A stretch of 64,000 nucleotides of DNA from Brevundimonas basaltis (GTDB lineage: Bacteria; Pseudomonadota; Alphaproteobacteria; Caulobacterales; Caulobacteraceae): contig NZ_JACHFZ010000006.1 in the NCBI RefSeq assembly GCF_014202075.1, forward strand, positions 1 through 64,000, in the 5' to 3' direction. Below the pieces are notes generated by a model that did not search any database, had not been told where the DNA came from, and saw only the letters and a program-made list of their open reading frames with translations. A program made the position numbers and the translations under genes. This document shows positions 24,456 through 33,800 of the stretch, one piece after another (within the stretch, counting starts at the first letter, position 1; each line of letters begins with the position of its first letter).

Positions 24456-24642
24456 GGGCTTAGGGCTTAGGGAGTAGGGCTTAGGGAGTAGGGAGTAGGG
24501 AGTAGGGAGCAGGGAGCAGGGAGCAGGTGTCGGGTTCGAGGGATGCCCCCCAAGCCCTAAGCCCCAAGCCCCAAGCCCCAAGCCCCAAGCCCCAAGCCCC
24601 AAGCCCCAAGCCCCAAGCCCCAAGCCCTAAGCCCTAAGCCCT
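24456..24642. repeat. Inverted heptamer array, locus 1
   Basis: The left arm (24456-24525) is ten tandem heptamers of GGGCTTA, GGGAGTA or GGGAGCA. The right arm (24552-24642) is thirteen heptamers of AAGCCCT or AAGCCCC. The arms are broadly complementary, so the RNA could form a long register-shifting hairpin. The array sits between the stops of two convergent genes. The arms differ in the proportion of variant units, so they have diverged separately. Confidence 0.9.
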
Positions 24643-24661
24643 AGGCCCAACGACCTCGTCT

Positions 24662-25084
24662 TCAGCCGCCGAACTCGAGGTCCTTTCGGGCCGAGATGAT
24701 GGTGACGATGAAGCCGGCGAGGACGTCGAGCATGACCATGGTCAGGATCAGGAAGAAGGTCGAGGTGGCGAAGCCCTTGATCAGCAGGAAGGCGACCAGG
24801 CAGGCCACGAACAGGATCATCGACAGGGCGTGATTGACGATGGCGACCTTCTGGCTGGAGGTCGATTTGAGCAGTTCGAAGAACAGCAGGATCAGGGCCA
24901 GGAAGAGGATAATGTCGCCGCTGCCGATGGTCCAGCCGCCACCCGAGACCATAGGAATGGTGACGATGGGTTCCCGCAGCGCCTGCTCGGCGGCCGGCAC
25001 GCCGCCGGTCCCCACGACGCCGGTCAGGATGACGACGGCGTAGATGGCGACGGGGATGACGAGCAGCGGCAGGGCGATCAGCAT
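24662..25084 (-). CDS. Four-helix membrane protein of unknown function
   Basis: The 140-residue protein has a hydrophobic N-terminal helix (about residues 2-24) and a short extracytoplasmic loop. Three further helices follow (about 55-73, 82-104, 107-130), ending in a short charged tail (SARKDLEFGG). The pattern is a small polytopic inner-membrane protein. I recognise no named domain. It is transcribed leftward, downstream of the glycosyltransferase at 25310-26038, across a 225-base spacer containing a multi-branched dyad structure. Confidence 0.75.
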   Translation of the reverse strand: MLIALPLLVIPVAIYAVVILTGVVGTGGVPAAEQALREPIVTIPMVSGGGWTIGSGDIILFLALILLFFELLKSTSSQKVAIVNHALSMILFVACLVAFLLIKGFATSTFFLILTMVMLDVLAGFIVTIISARKDLEFGG

Positions 25085-25177
25085 GGCTGGGGCTCCATTG
25101 CGGGCGGGCGCGGCGAGGCGATACGGCCGCGCTTGTTAACGATGAATACCTGTGTTCGCTCCGGACCGCCACGGTTG

Positions 25178-25305
25178 CTCGCCTGAAGCGAAATCGGTCT
25201 TGATGGACGCCGTCCATCAAGGCTCAGATTGCGCTCCAGATTGAACGTGGACCATTTTCTGGATTCTGATCGAAAGATCAGAAGCAAAAATGGTCTGCAG
25301 GCGAG
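25178..25305 (+). ncRNA. Candidate structured RNA, three-stem junction
   Basis: Four perfect nested or sequential inverted repeats define a compact fold: P1 CTCGCCTG (25178-25185) with CAGGCGAG (25298-25305); P2 CTTGATGGAC (25199-25208) with GTCCATCAAG (25212-25221); P3 GACCATTTT (25250-25258) with AAAATGGTC (25287-25295), capped by TTCTGATC-GAAA-GATCAGAA (25264-25283). The single-stranded part between P2 and P3 contains CAGATTG twice. The GAAA loop reads on the plus strand, which favours that orientation, but both flanking genes are on the minus strand, so it could also be a 3' or 5' untranslated element. GC is clearly below the surroundings. A small non-autonomous mobile element with terminal repeats is an alternative. 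Confidence 0.4.
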
Positions 25306-25309
25306 TCCG

Positions 25310-26038
25310 TCAGTATTCGGAAACGCCGCCGGGGCGGCGCGCGCGCGATTTCAACCACATCACGCCCAACAGGTCGGACAGGGAGGCCATCAGCCGTCCC
25401 CAGTTGGTGTATTTCGAGCGGCCGGTCTCGCGGTGGCGGTGGTCCACGTCGAGGTAGAGGTTGCGGTAGCCCTCGCGGATCATCAGCGCCGGCAGATAGC
25501 GGTGGAGGTGATCGAAATAGGGGAGCTGCAGAAACGCCTCTCGGCGGAAGGCCTTGAGGCCGCAGCCGGTGTCGTCGGCGTCGTCGGACAGCAGGCGGCG
25601 GCGGATGCGGTTGGCCCAGCGCGAGGCCCAGCGCTTGGCCCCGGTGTCCTGGCGTTTCGCCCGGACGCCGCCGACCAGGGCCACATCGGGCGGCGAGGCG
25701 GCGAGCAGGTCGGCCAATTTCGGGGCGTCGGCGGGCGGGTTCTGACCGTCGCCGTCGAGGGTCACGACGATGGGACCGCGAGCGGCCAGCACGCCGGTGC
25801 GCACGGCGCGGCTCTGGCCGGCGTTGGCGGCGTGGCCGAGCACGCGCAGGGCCGGCAGTTCGGCCATCAGGGCGCGCAGCTCGGCGAGGGTGCCGTCCTT
25901 CGAGGCGTCGTCGACGAAGACCATCTCGTAGGACCGGCCGGCGAAGGCGGCGGCGATCTCGCGCGCCAGCGGGCCGGCGGCGCCTTCCTCGTCATGAACG
26001 GGAACGACGACTGAGATGTCGGGGGTGGCTGCGATCAT
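25310..26038 (-). CDS. Family 2 glycosyltransferase (dolichol-phosphate-mannose-synthase-like)
   Basis: The 242-residue protein has a GT-A fold: DISVVVPVHDEEGAAGPLAREIAAAF at the N-terminus, FVDDASKDGT, a DXD-type metal site in VTLDGDGQNPP, and a Gln/Arg-rich acceptor-binding part. No membrane helix is evident. Relatives transfer a sugar from a nucleotide donor to polyprenyl phosphate, supplying lipid-linked sugar to GT-C enzymes. An ArnT-like GT-C enzyme is divergently encoded 101 bases away, which makes a donor/acceptor pair plausible. Confidence 0.88.
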   Translation of the reverse strand: MIAATPDISVVVPVHDEEGAAGPLAREIAAAFAGRSYEMVFVDDASKDGTLAELRALMAELPALRVLGHAANAGQSRAVRTGVLAARGPIVVTLDGDGQNPPADAPKLADLLAASPPDVALVGGVRAKRQDTGAKRWASRWANRIRRRLLSDDADDTGCGLKAFRREAFLQLPYFDHLHRYLPALMIREGYRNLYLDVDHRHRETGRSKYTNWGRLMASLSDLLGVMWLKSRARRPGGVSEY

Positions 26039-26139
26039 CCCGGCTGTCTAGCCGAGTTCGCAGGACAGCGGGAGGGCGCGGGGGCGCGGTGGAGCGGGGA
26101 CGATGACGCAAGGCGGAACCGCGTGATAGGAAGGGAGCC

Positions 26140-27798
26140 ATGATGCGCCCCGACCTCGACCGATTCATCGCCGGCTGGCGGGGCCCCACGCTGGCGGCCC
26201 TGATCGCCCTGCTCGCCGGCCTGCCGGTGCTGATGCTGCTGCCGCCACTGGACCGCGACGAGAGCCGCTACGCCCAGGCCACCTCGCAGATGCTCGAGGA
26301 CAGGGATTTCGTCGACATCCGCTTCCAGGACGATCCGCGCTGGAAGAAGCCGGTCGGCATCTACTGGATGCAGGCGGCGGCGGTGGCGGTGACCTCCAGC
26401 GTCGAGAATCGCGACATCCAGCCGTACCGCATCCCGTCGATTCTCGGGGCCATGCTGGCGGCGGCGGCCTGCGCCTGGGCCGGGGCGGCGATGTTCGGCC
26501 AGAGGGCGGGGTTCCTGGCGGGGGCCATGCTGGGAGCGACCTTCCTGCTGTCGACCGAGGCGGGGATCGCCAAGACCGACGCGGTGCTGTGCGGGGCGGT
26601 GACCCTGGCCATGGCCGGGTTGGCGCGAATCTATCTGGCGACGCGGGCCGGAGAGGCGCCGCGACGGCCGCACAAGCTGGCCTTCTGGCTCGGCGTCGGC
26701 CTGTCGATCCTGATCAAGGGACCGATCGGCCTGATCGTGGTGGTCCCGGCCATACTGGCGCTGTCGGTATGGGACCGGGATGTGAAATGGCTGGCCCGGC
26801 TGGGCTGGGGCTGGGGCCTGCCGCTGGTCGCCCTGATCGTCGGGCCGTGGGCCATCGCCATCACCATCGCCACCGACGGCGGTTTCTGGCGCGAGGCCGT
26901 GGCCGGGGACCTGGCGCCGAAGATCGCCGGGGGGCACGAGAGCCACGGGGCGCCGCCGGGATACTATCTGCTCGGCGCGCTGGTGATGTTCTTCCCGGCG
27001 ACGCTGCTGCTGCCGGCGGCGCTGTCGACGGCGTGGAGCCGGCGGGCCGAGCCCGCGGTGCGCTTTCTGGTCTGCTGGCTGGTTCCGGCCTGGCTGATGT
27101 TCGAGCTGACCCCGACCAAGCTGGCCCACTACACCCTGCCGACCTATGGGGCGCTGGCGTTGCTGGCGGCGGCGGCCCTGACCCGGCCGATCGGGCCCGT
27201 GTCGCGCTATGCGGGGGCGGCGCTGTCGCTGGTCGGCGGTCTGGCGGTGGTGCTGATCACCGTCTACGGCCTGACCGAGTTCGGCCGGTCGACGGCGCAG
27301 GGCTGGGCCACCCTGACCATCGTCTTCGCGGCGCTGGCGGCCCTGATCGGAGCCTTCCTGCTGCTGCACCGGGCGGCGGCGACGGCGGTGGCCGTCGCGA
27401 TCGCTCTCGGACTCGTGGCCCACGCCGGACTGGCGGGCACGATCCGGCAGCTCAAGCCGCTGGCTATCGCGCCCCGGCTGCAGACCGTTCTGGAGCGGGC
27501 CGACCTGCATCCGCGGCAGGGGCGGCCGGGGCCGGTGGCGATCACCGGCTTCCACGAACCGAGCTTCGTCTTCCTGACCGGGCGGGCCACCGAACTGGCC
27601 GACCCGGAACAGGCGGCGCGGGCGCTGGCGGAAGGGCGGCCGGTGATCGTCGAGGCGCGCGACGCCGACGCCTTCAGCGCCGCCTCGGCCGAGCTGGGCG
27701 TGACCGGCCGGGCCGTGGGCGTGGTCGAGGGCCACAACTATTCGCGCGGCGACGACGTCAGCCTGACCGTCTACGCGCCGGCGGGAGCCGCGCCATGA
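26140..27798 (+). CDS. ArnT-like GT-C glycosyltransferase (GT83/PMT-like)
   Basis: The 552-residue protein has about twelve hydrophobic segments. The first periplasmic loop reads PLDRDESRYAQATSQML, the Asp-Glu-x-Arg-Tyr motif of ArnT and related polyprenyl-phosphate-sugar transferases. They modify lipid A or other envelope glycans with sugars such as L-Ara4N. The sugar here is unknown. A strong AGGAAGGGA ribosome site precedes the ATG. Its stop overlaps the mvaB-type start by four bases. Confidence 0.85.
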   Translation: MMRPDLDRFIAGWRGPTLAALIALLAGLPVLMLLPPLDRDESRYAQATSQMLEDRDFVDIRFQDDPRWKKPVGIYWMQAAAVAVTSSVENRDIQPYRIPSILGAMLAAAACAWAGAAMFGQRAGFLAGAMLGATFLLSTEAGIAKTDAVLCGAVTLAMAGLARIYLATRAGEAPRRPHKLAFWLGVGLSILIKGPIGLIVVVPAILALSVWDRDVKWLARLGWGWGLPLVALIVGPWAIAITIATDGGFWREAVAGDLAPKIAGGHESHGAPPGYYLLGALVMFFPATLLLPAALSTAWSRRAEPAVRFLVCWLVPAWLMFELTPTKLAHYTLPTYGALALLAAAALTRPIGPVSRYAGAALSLVGGLAVVLITVYGLTEFGRSTAQGWATLTIVFAALAALIGAFLLLHRAAATAVAVAIALGLVAHAGLAGTIRQLKPLAIAPRLQTVLERADLHPRQGRPGPVAITGFHEPSFVFLTGRATELADPEQAARALAEGRPVIVEARDADAFSAASAELGVTGRAVGVVEGHNYSRGDDVSLTVYAPAGAAP

Positions 27799-28724
27799 GT
27801 GGGGCCGTGAAGCGGGCGATCACCCTCGTCGAGGTCGGGCCGCGCGACGGACTGCAAAACGAGAAAGCGATCCTCGAACCCGCCGTCCGCGCTGAACTGG
27901 TGCGGCGACTGGAGGCGGCGGGCGCGCGGCGCATCGAGGCGGTCAGCTTCGTGCATCCCAAATACGTGCCGCAGATGGCCGGGGCGGAGGAGGTCATGGC
28001 GGCCCTGCCGCACGAGGCCGGGCGCAGCCGCATCGGCCTGGTGCTGAACGGCAAGGGCTACGACCGGGCGCTGGGAACCCCCGTCGACGAGGTCAATGTG
28101 GCCATGTCGGCGACCGACGGCTTCGGGCTGAAGAACCAGGGCATGGGCGTCGATCAGCAGGTGTCGATGCTGTCGGACATCCTGACCGGCCGCGCCAATT
28201 CGGAGGGCGGCGCCGGGGCCGGGCCGTCGCTGTCGGCGACCCTGAGCTGCGTCTGGGGCTGCCCGTTCGACGGCGAGGTGTCGGCGGATCAGGTGGCGGA
28301 TCTCGTCGGCCGCATCGGCGAGCTGGGGGTGAGGGAGATCGCCCTGGCCGACACCATCGGGGTCGGCGATCCGTGGGCGGTGACCCGGGTGGTCGAGGCG
28401 GCGCGCAAGGCGGCGCCGGACGCCGTGCTGCGGCTGCATTTTCACGACACCCGCAACACCGGACTGGCCAACGCCTATGCGGGCGTGGAGGCGGGGGTGG
28501 ACGTGCTGGACGCCTCGGTCGGCGGCATCGGCGGCTGTCCGTTCGCGCCGGGGGCGACGGGCAACATCGCGACCGAGGACCTCGTCTATATGCTGGAGCG
28601 GGCGGGTTTCGAGACCGGCTACGACCTCGACGCCCTGATCGAAACGGCGCGCTGGATCGGCGATAAGATCGGCCGACCGGCGCCGAGCGCGCTCAGCCGG
28701 GCGGGGGGATGGCCGAAGGGGTAG
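27795..28724 (+). CDS. mvaB: Hydroxymethylglutaryl-CoA lyase
   Basis: The enzyme cleaves HMG-CoA into acetyl-CoA and acetoacetate, the last step of leucine catabolism. The 309-residue TIM-barrel protein has VEVGPRDGLQNEK at the N-terminus (metal-binding Asp), HFHDTRNTGLANAYAG, and VGGIGGCPFAPGATGN with the active-site Cys. It fits physiologically with the branched-chain 2-oxoacid dehydrogenase operon at 38-44 kb. Its four-base overlap with an envelope glycosyltransferase is unexpected and probably fortuitous operon packing. Confidence 0.92.
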   Translation: MSGAVKRAITLVEVGPRDGLQNEKAILEPAVRAELVRRLEAAGARRIEAVSFVHPKYVPQMAGAEEVMAALPHEAGRSRIGLVLNGKGYDRALGTPVDEVNVAMSATDGFGLKNQGMGVDQQVSMLSDILTGRANSEGGAGAGPSLSATLSCVWGCPFDGEVSADQVADLVGRIGELGVREIALADTIGVGDPWAVTRVVEAARKAAPDAVLRLHFHDTRNTGLANAYAGVEAGVDVLDASVGGIGGCPFAPGATGNIATEDLVYMLERAGFETGYDLDALIETARWIGDKIGRPAPSALSRAGGWPKG

Positions 28725-28789
28725 GGTGCGCCAACCGGCCGCCCTCAGGCCCGGGATCGGGTCGGCGGCGGTCGCTCCTATGGATAGGT

Positions 28790-28815
28790 CGGCCCCGCCG
28801 CGGGGACGGGGCCGG
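28790..28815 (-). terminator. GC-rich hairpin downstream of the PA2169-like gene
   Basis: CGGCCCCG (28790-28797) pairs with CGGGGCCG (28807-28814) about 10 bases beyond the stop of the leftward gene. There is no T tract, so termination function is uncertain. Confidence 0.3.
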
Positions 28816-28823
28816 CTTCGGCG

Positions 28824-29276
28824 TCAGTGAACCCGTTGTTTCAGGGCGCTGATGGTGTCGTGGTCGGCCTTGACCTCGGCGTAGGCGGTGGTGACCAGCT
28901 GGCGGGCGGGCTCGGGCAGGCGGGTGTCGCGCGAGGCCTCCTCGAACTTGGCCTTGATGTGGTCCTCGCCGCGCTCGACCTCGTCGATGACGCCCTTGTC
29001 GTCGCGGCCCATCAGGTCGCCGCGCATCTCGGCGAACTTGTTGTGGATGCGGCCCATCAGGGACTGATCGTCCTCGGGCTCGCCGCCAAAGGTGCGGACC
29101 TCCTGCTGCAGGCGCCGGCACAGTTCCTCGCGCTTGCCCGCGCGCTCGGTGAACATGGTCTTGAACTCGGGATTGTCGGCCCCCTCGGCGGCGCTGCGGT
29201 AGCCGTGGGCGCTGTCCATCGTGGTCTCGATCAGGCTGTTCAGGACCTTCACGGCGCGATCATCGTGGGTGTGCAT
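28824..29276 (-). CDS. PA2169 family four-helix-bundle protein (DUF2383)
   Basis: The 150-residue protein is predicted all-helical, with VKVLNSLIETTMDSAHGYRSAAEGADNP at the N-terminus and ADHDTISALKQRVH at the C-terminus, typical of the PA2169/DUF2383 group. These are ferritin-like bundles linked loosely to stress responses; metal binding has not been established for this group as far as I know. It is a single gene with an AAAGGAGA ribosome site just upstream of its ATG on the minus strand. Confidence 0.85.
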   Translation of the reverse strand: MHTHDDRAVKVLNSLIETTMDSAHGYRSAAEGADNPEFKTMFTERAGKREELCRRLQQEVRTFGGEPEDDQSLMGRIHNKFAEMRGDLMGRDDKGVIDEVERGEDHIKAKFEEASRDTRLPEPARQLVTTAYAEVKADHDTISALKQRVH

Positions 29277-29427
29277 TCAAAGCTCTCCTTTGAGGTTGAG
29301 CCGCCTTAACGGGGCGGATGCCAGGCCGTTCCGACGACCCGTCTCACGATTGCGGGAGTCCTCGCCGGCGCTCGGGGTGGCGTTTGCCGGCCGGCGCCCG
29401 CAGGGTGGCGCCGCGACAGGAGGCGGC

Positions 29428-30135
29428 ATGGGACGGCTGATCGAGGAACTGGACTATCGGCCCACGGAGATGGGGCCGTTGGTGCTGAGGCGGCGCTGGG
29501 TGGCGGCCATCGACGCCGACGTGGTCGAGGTCATTCTCGGCGACGAACATCTGATGTCGAGCCTGTTCACGGTCGGAGAGATCGAGCTGACGGTGCGCGG
29601 CCTGGCGGCGGTGAAGGGCGAGGACCTGCGCGTCCTCGTCGGCGGACTGGGGCTCGGCTATACGGCGCGCGCGGCGCTGGCCAGCCCGCGGGTCGCTTCG
29701 GTCGATGTGGTCGACGCGCTGGGGCCGGTGATCGAATGGCACCGCGCGGGGCTGGTGCCGATCGGCGACAGCCTCGGGCAGGAGCCGCGCTGCACCCTGT
29801 CGCACGGCGACTTCTTCGGCTGGTTCGACGCGCCGCGCGAGGCGGGCGACCGCTTTGACGCGGTGCTGCTCGACATCGATCATTCGCCGCGTCAGCTGCT
29901 GCATCCGGACCATGGGCGCTTCTATACGGTCGAGGGGCTGGAGCGGGTCCGGGCGGCCCTCAGCGCCCGGGGGGTGTTCGCCATGTGGTCCGACGAGGGG
30001 CCGGACGACGCGTTCATGGCCGTGCTGACGAAGGTGTTCCCGGCGGCGCGGGCGGAGGTGGTGGCGTTCGACAACCCGCTGACCGGGGGCCAGTCGACCT
30101 GCACCATCTATGTGGCGGGGCGGGAGGCGGCCTGA
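29428..30135 (+). CDS. Spermidine-synthase-like SAM-fold methyltransferase-type protein
   Basis: The 235-residue protein has a Rossmann-type SAM-binding region with VLVGGLGLGYTARAAL, an acidic strand end SVDVVDALGPVIEWH and an Asp-rich VLLDIDHSP segment. The overall arrangement resembles spermidine synthase-like proteins that are often called spermine/spermidine synthases in genomes. The polyamine-binding signature is not clear, so the substrate should be left open. The start at 29428 has a strong AGGAGG. The 151-base gap before it has no visible feature. Confidence 0.75.
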   Translation: MGRLIEELDYRPTEMGPLVLRRRWVAAIDADVVEVILGDEHLMSSLFTVGEIELTVRGLAAVKGEDLRVLVGGLGLGYTARAALASPRVASVDVVDALGPVIEWHRAGLVPIGDSLGQEPRCTLSHGDFFGWFDAPREAGDRFDAVLLDIDHSPRQLLHPDHGRFYTVEGLERVRAALSARGVFAMWSDEGPDDAFMAVLTKVFPAARAEVVAFDNPLTGGQSTCTIYVAGREAA

Positions 30136-30235
30136 TCCCGGGTCCGGCGCTTTTCAGCGTCTGCTCACGTTTCGCTCATGCCGCTCACGGTCGGGTCCGG
30201 CAGGGTCGGGGCGTCGATGCCACGGGAGAGACGGG

Positions 30236-30784
30236 ATGACGATGACCAATGCGGAGCGCGACGCGCGGCTGGGCCGGTGGCTGAGGCTGCTGGTGTGGGG
30301 CGGGGCGGCGGTGGCCTGGCTCTTTCCGCTGGCGGCCAAGCTGCTGATGGCGGAGGGCATGCTGTGGACGACGTTCGACTTCATCGTCTGGGGCGTCATG
30401 CTGCTGGTCGCGGCCGCGGTGTGCGAGATCGGACTGCGGCTGTCGGGCAGCCTCGCCTGGCGCGCCGGGGTGGTGGTGGCGGCGGGGACCGCCTTTCTGA
30501 TCACCTGGTCGAACCTCGCCGTGGGCATCATCGGCGACGAGAACAATCCGCTGAACCAGATCTTCTTCGGCGTCGTCGCCATCGCGCTGGCGGGGTCGTT
30601 CGTGGCGCGGTTCCGGCCGAAAGGGATGGCGCTGGCCATGCTGGTCACGGCCGTCGCCCAGTTCGCCACGGCCTTTGTGGCGCTGGCTTATGAGCCCATC
30701 GTCTTCGCCATCGTCGGGGTGTTCGCGCTGGGTTGGCTGCTGGCGGCGTGGCTGTTCCGGGAGGCGGGAAGGGCGGTGGCTTGA
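30236..30784 (+). CDS. Polytopic membrane protein of unknown function
   Basis: The 182-residue protein has an N-terminal cytoplasmic stretch (about residues 1-16) and six hydrophobic segments, with a short polar loop GDENNPLNQ near the middle. Small membrane proteins of this shape are common in Caulobacterales, and no domain is recognised. The start at 30236 has GGGAGAGACGGG upstream. A palindromic repeat follows its stop. Confidence 0.7.
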   Translation: MTMTNAERDARLGRWLRLLVWGGAAVAWLFPLAAKLLMAEGMLWTTFDFIVWGVMLLVAAAVCEIGLRLSGSLAWRAGVVVAAGTAFLITWSNLAVGIIGDENNPLNQIFFGVVAIALAGSFVARFRPKGMALAMLVTAVAQFATAFVALAYEPIVFAIVGVFALGWLLAAWLFREAGRAVA

Positions 30785-30805
30785 GCGAGGCCCGGCAGCC
30801 CCTCC

Positions 30806-30844
30806 ACCGCTTCGCGGTCCCCCTCCCCATCGGGGATGGGGAGG
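30806..30844. repeat. Palindromic element, two hairpins
   Basis: ACCGC-TTC-GCGGT (30806-30818) is followed by CCTCCCCATC-GGG-GATGGGGAGG (30822-30844). Both stems are perfect. It lies between the convergent stops of a membrane protein gene and putA and belongs to the same family as the elements at 41305-41408 and 51303-51419. Confidence 0.8.
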
Positions 30845-30857
30845 AGACACGACGGCG

Positions 30858-33800
30858 CTACAGGTTCAGCAGCGCCGGGTCGCCGCCCTGGGCGGCGATG
30901 TTGTTGCTGATGGCCTTTTCGGCGGCGTAGCGGATCAGGCTGTAGGGGCCGCCGGCCTTGGGGCCGGTGCCGCTGAGGCCCTCGCCGCCGAACGGCTGGA
31001 CGCCGACGACCGCGCCGGTGATCGAGCGGTTGATGTAGACATTGCCGGCCGGGACGAGGCGGATGACCTCGCTGGCGAAGGCCTCGATGCGGCTGTGCAC
31101 GCCGAGGGTCAGGCCGAAGCCGCGCGCGGCCAGCTTGCCGGCGACCTCTTTCAGCTTCGCCGGGTCGTAGCGGTAGATGTGCAGGATCGGGCCGAAGACC
31201 TCCTTTTCGAGGAAGTCGGGGGTCTTCACCTCGGCGATGGTCGGGGCGAACAGCTCGCCGCGCTCGGAGCCGGCGGGCAGGGAGGCGCGGGCGAGGATCT
31301 TGCCCTCGCGGGACAGGCGTTTGATGTGGCTCTCCAGCATCTGGCGCGCGTCGATGTCGATGACGGGGCCGATGTCGGTGCCGGGATCGGCCGGGTCGCC
31401 CACGACCTGGGCGGCGAGGGCGCCCTTGAGCCCCTCGATGATCTGGTCGGCCGAGTCCTTGGGGATGTAGAGCATGCGCAGCGCCGAGCAGCGCTGGCCG
31501 GCGGAGCCGAAGGCCGAGAGGATGACGTCGTCGATGACCTGTTCGCGCAGGGCGGTAGTGTCGACGAACATGCCGTTCAGCCCGCCGGTCTCGGCGATGA
31601 AGGGGATGATCGGGCCGGGCCGGGCGGCCAGCGAGCGGTTGATCATGGCGGCGGTGTCGGTGCCGCCGGTAAAGGCTACGCCGTCGATGCCCGGATGGTT
31701 GACCAGGGCCGCGCCGACGGTGTCGCCCCGACCCGGCACGAGGGCCAGCAGGTCGGGGTTGAGGCCCGACTTGTGGAACAGGCGCACGGCCTCGGCGGCG
31801 ACCAGCGGGGTCTGTTCGGCGGGCTTGGCCAGAACGGCGTTGCCGGCGGCGAGGGCGGCGGCGACCTGGCCGGTGAAGATGGCCAGCGGGAAATTCCACG
31901 GGCTGATGCAGGCGAAGACGCCGCGGCCGTGCAGGATCAGCTGATTGGTCTCGCCGACCGGGCCTTGCAGGGTCTCGGGACCGCCGAAGTCGCGTTCGGC
32001 CAGCACGGCGTAGTAACGGCAGAAGTCAGCGGCCTCGCGCACCTCGGCGACGCCGTCGTTCAGGGTCTTGCCGGCTTCGCGCGAGAGCAGGGCGACCAGC
32101 CGGTCGAGGTCGGCCTCGAGGGCGTCGGCCATGGCGTTGAGGACGAGCGCGCGGCGGGCCCCGCCCTGACGGTCCCAGGCGATCTGGGCCTTGCCGGCGG
32201 CGGCGATGGCCGCGTCGATCTCGGCCTCGGTGGCTTCCGAGACGTGGCCAAGCACCTGGTTGATGTCGAACGGGTTGGTGACGTCCTGCGGATTGGTCCC
32301 GGCGCGCAGCATGCCGCCGATGATCGGTCCGGAGGTCAGTTTCTCGCGGTCGACCAGTTCCAGCGCCTGGGCGTGGCGTTCGCGGTCCTCCAGCCGGCTG
32401 TAGTCGCGGCCAAGGGAGTTCTGCCTGTCCGTGTACATGTTCTGGGGCGCCGGGATTCTGGAGTGACGGTCGGGGTGAGCCTCGACCTGGAGGATGGGAT
32501 CAGCCGCGACGGTCGCGGCGGGCACGCGTTCGTCCAGCAGGGCATGGACGAAGGAGGAGTTGGCGCCGTTCTCGAGCAGCCGGCGCACCAGATAGGGCAG
32601 CAGCTCCTCATGACCGCCGACGGGGGCGTAGCCGCGCACCACGAAACGGTCCTCGGCCCACATTTGCTCCGCCGCCTCGTACAGGGCCTCGCCCATGCCG
32701 TGCAGACGCTGGAACTCGACCCGGACCTTCGAGGCGCGGGCCATGTGCTGGACCGCCGCCAGCGAGACGGCGTTGTGGGTGGCGAACTGGCCGTACAGGT
32801 GCGGATCGGCGTCGAGAATGTCGCGGGCGCAGACCAGATAGTTGAGATCGGTGGCGGCCTTGGTGGTGAACACCGGATAGTCGGGACGGCCCATGACCTG
32901 GGCGCGTTTGATCTCGGTGTCCCAATAGGCGCCCTTGACCAGCCGGACCATCAGTCGGCGGCCGGAGACCCTGGCCAGTTCGGCGACGCGGGCGATGACC
33001 TCGGGAGCGCGCTTCTGATAGGCCTGAACAGCGAGGCCGAGGCCCTTCCAATCACCGAGGTCGGGGTCGTGGGCGAGGGCGTCGAGCAGCTTCAGCGATA
33101 GGGCCAGCCGGTCGGACTCCTCGGCGTCCATGCAGAAGTTGATGTCATAGCTCGCGGCGATCAGCGCCAGCCGCTTGACCCTCGGATAGAGCTCGGCCCA
33201 GACGCGGGCCTCCTGGGTCGCCTCGTAGCGGGGCGACAGGGCCGACAGTTTGACCGAGACGCCGTGACCGGTCATCGGCCCCTGCATCTCCTTGCGTTCG
33301 GGGATGGCCTTGCCGACGCCGTGAATGGCCTGGGCGTAGACGGTCTCGTAGCGTTCGGCGTCGGCGACGGTGCGGGCGCCCTCGCCGAGCATGTCGAAAC
33401 TGCACAGCCATTCTTCGCGATTGGCGCGTCTCAGGGCCCCCTTGATGGTGCGGCCGACCACGAACTGCTCGCCCATCATGCGGACGGCGGCGGCGACCGC
33501 CTGCCGGATCACCGGCTCGCCGATGCGGCCGGCTACGCGGCGCACGAAGCCGGGCAGGTCGCGGCGGGCGTCCTCGTCGACGTCGACCAGCTTGCCGGTC
33601 AGCATCAGGCCCCAGGTCGAGGCGTTGACGAACAGGTTGTCGGACTGGCCGAGGTGGGAGGCCCAGTCGGACGAACCGATCTTCTCGGCGATCAGCTTGT
33701 CGCGCGTGTCCTCGTCGGGGATGCGCAGCAGGGCCTCGGCGAGGCACATCAGGGCGAGCCCCTCGCGGGTGCCGAGCGAGAATTCCTGCAGGAAGCTCTC

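Noticed and set aside
24456..24642. CRISPR array or telomere-like sequence from the heptamer repeats
   Set aside because: Units are seven bases with no unique spacers, no cas genes nearby, and the array is internal to the chromosome segment.
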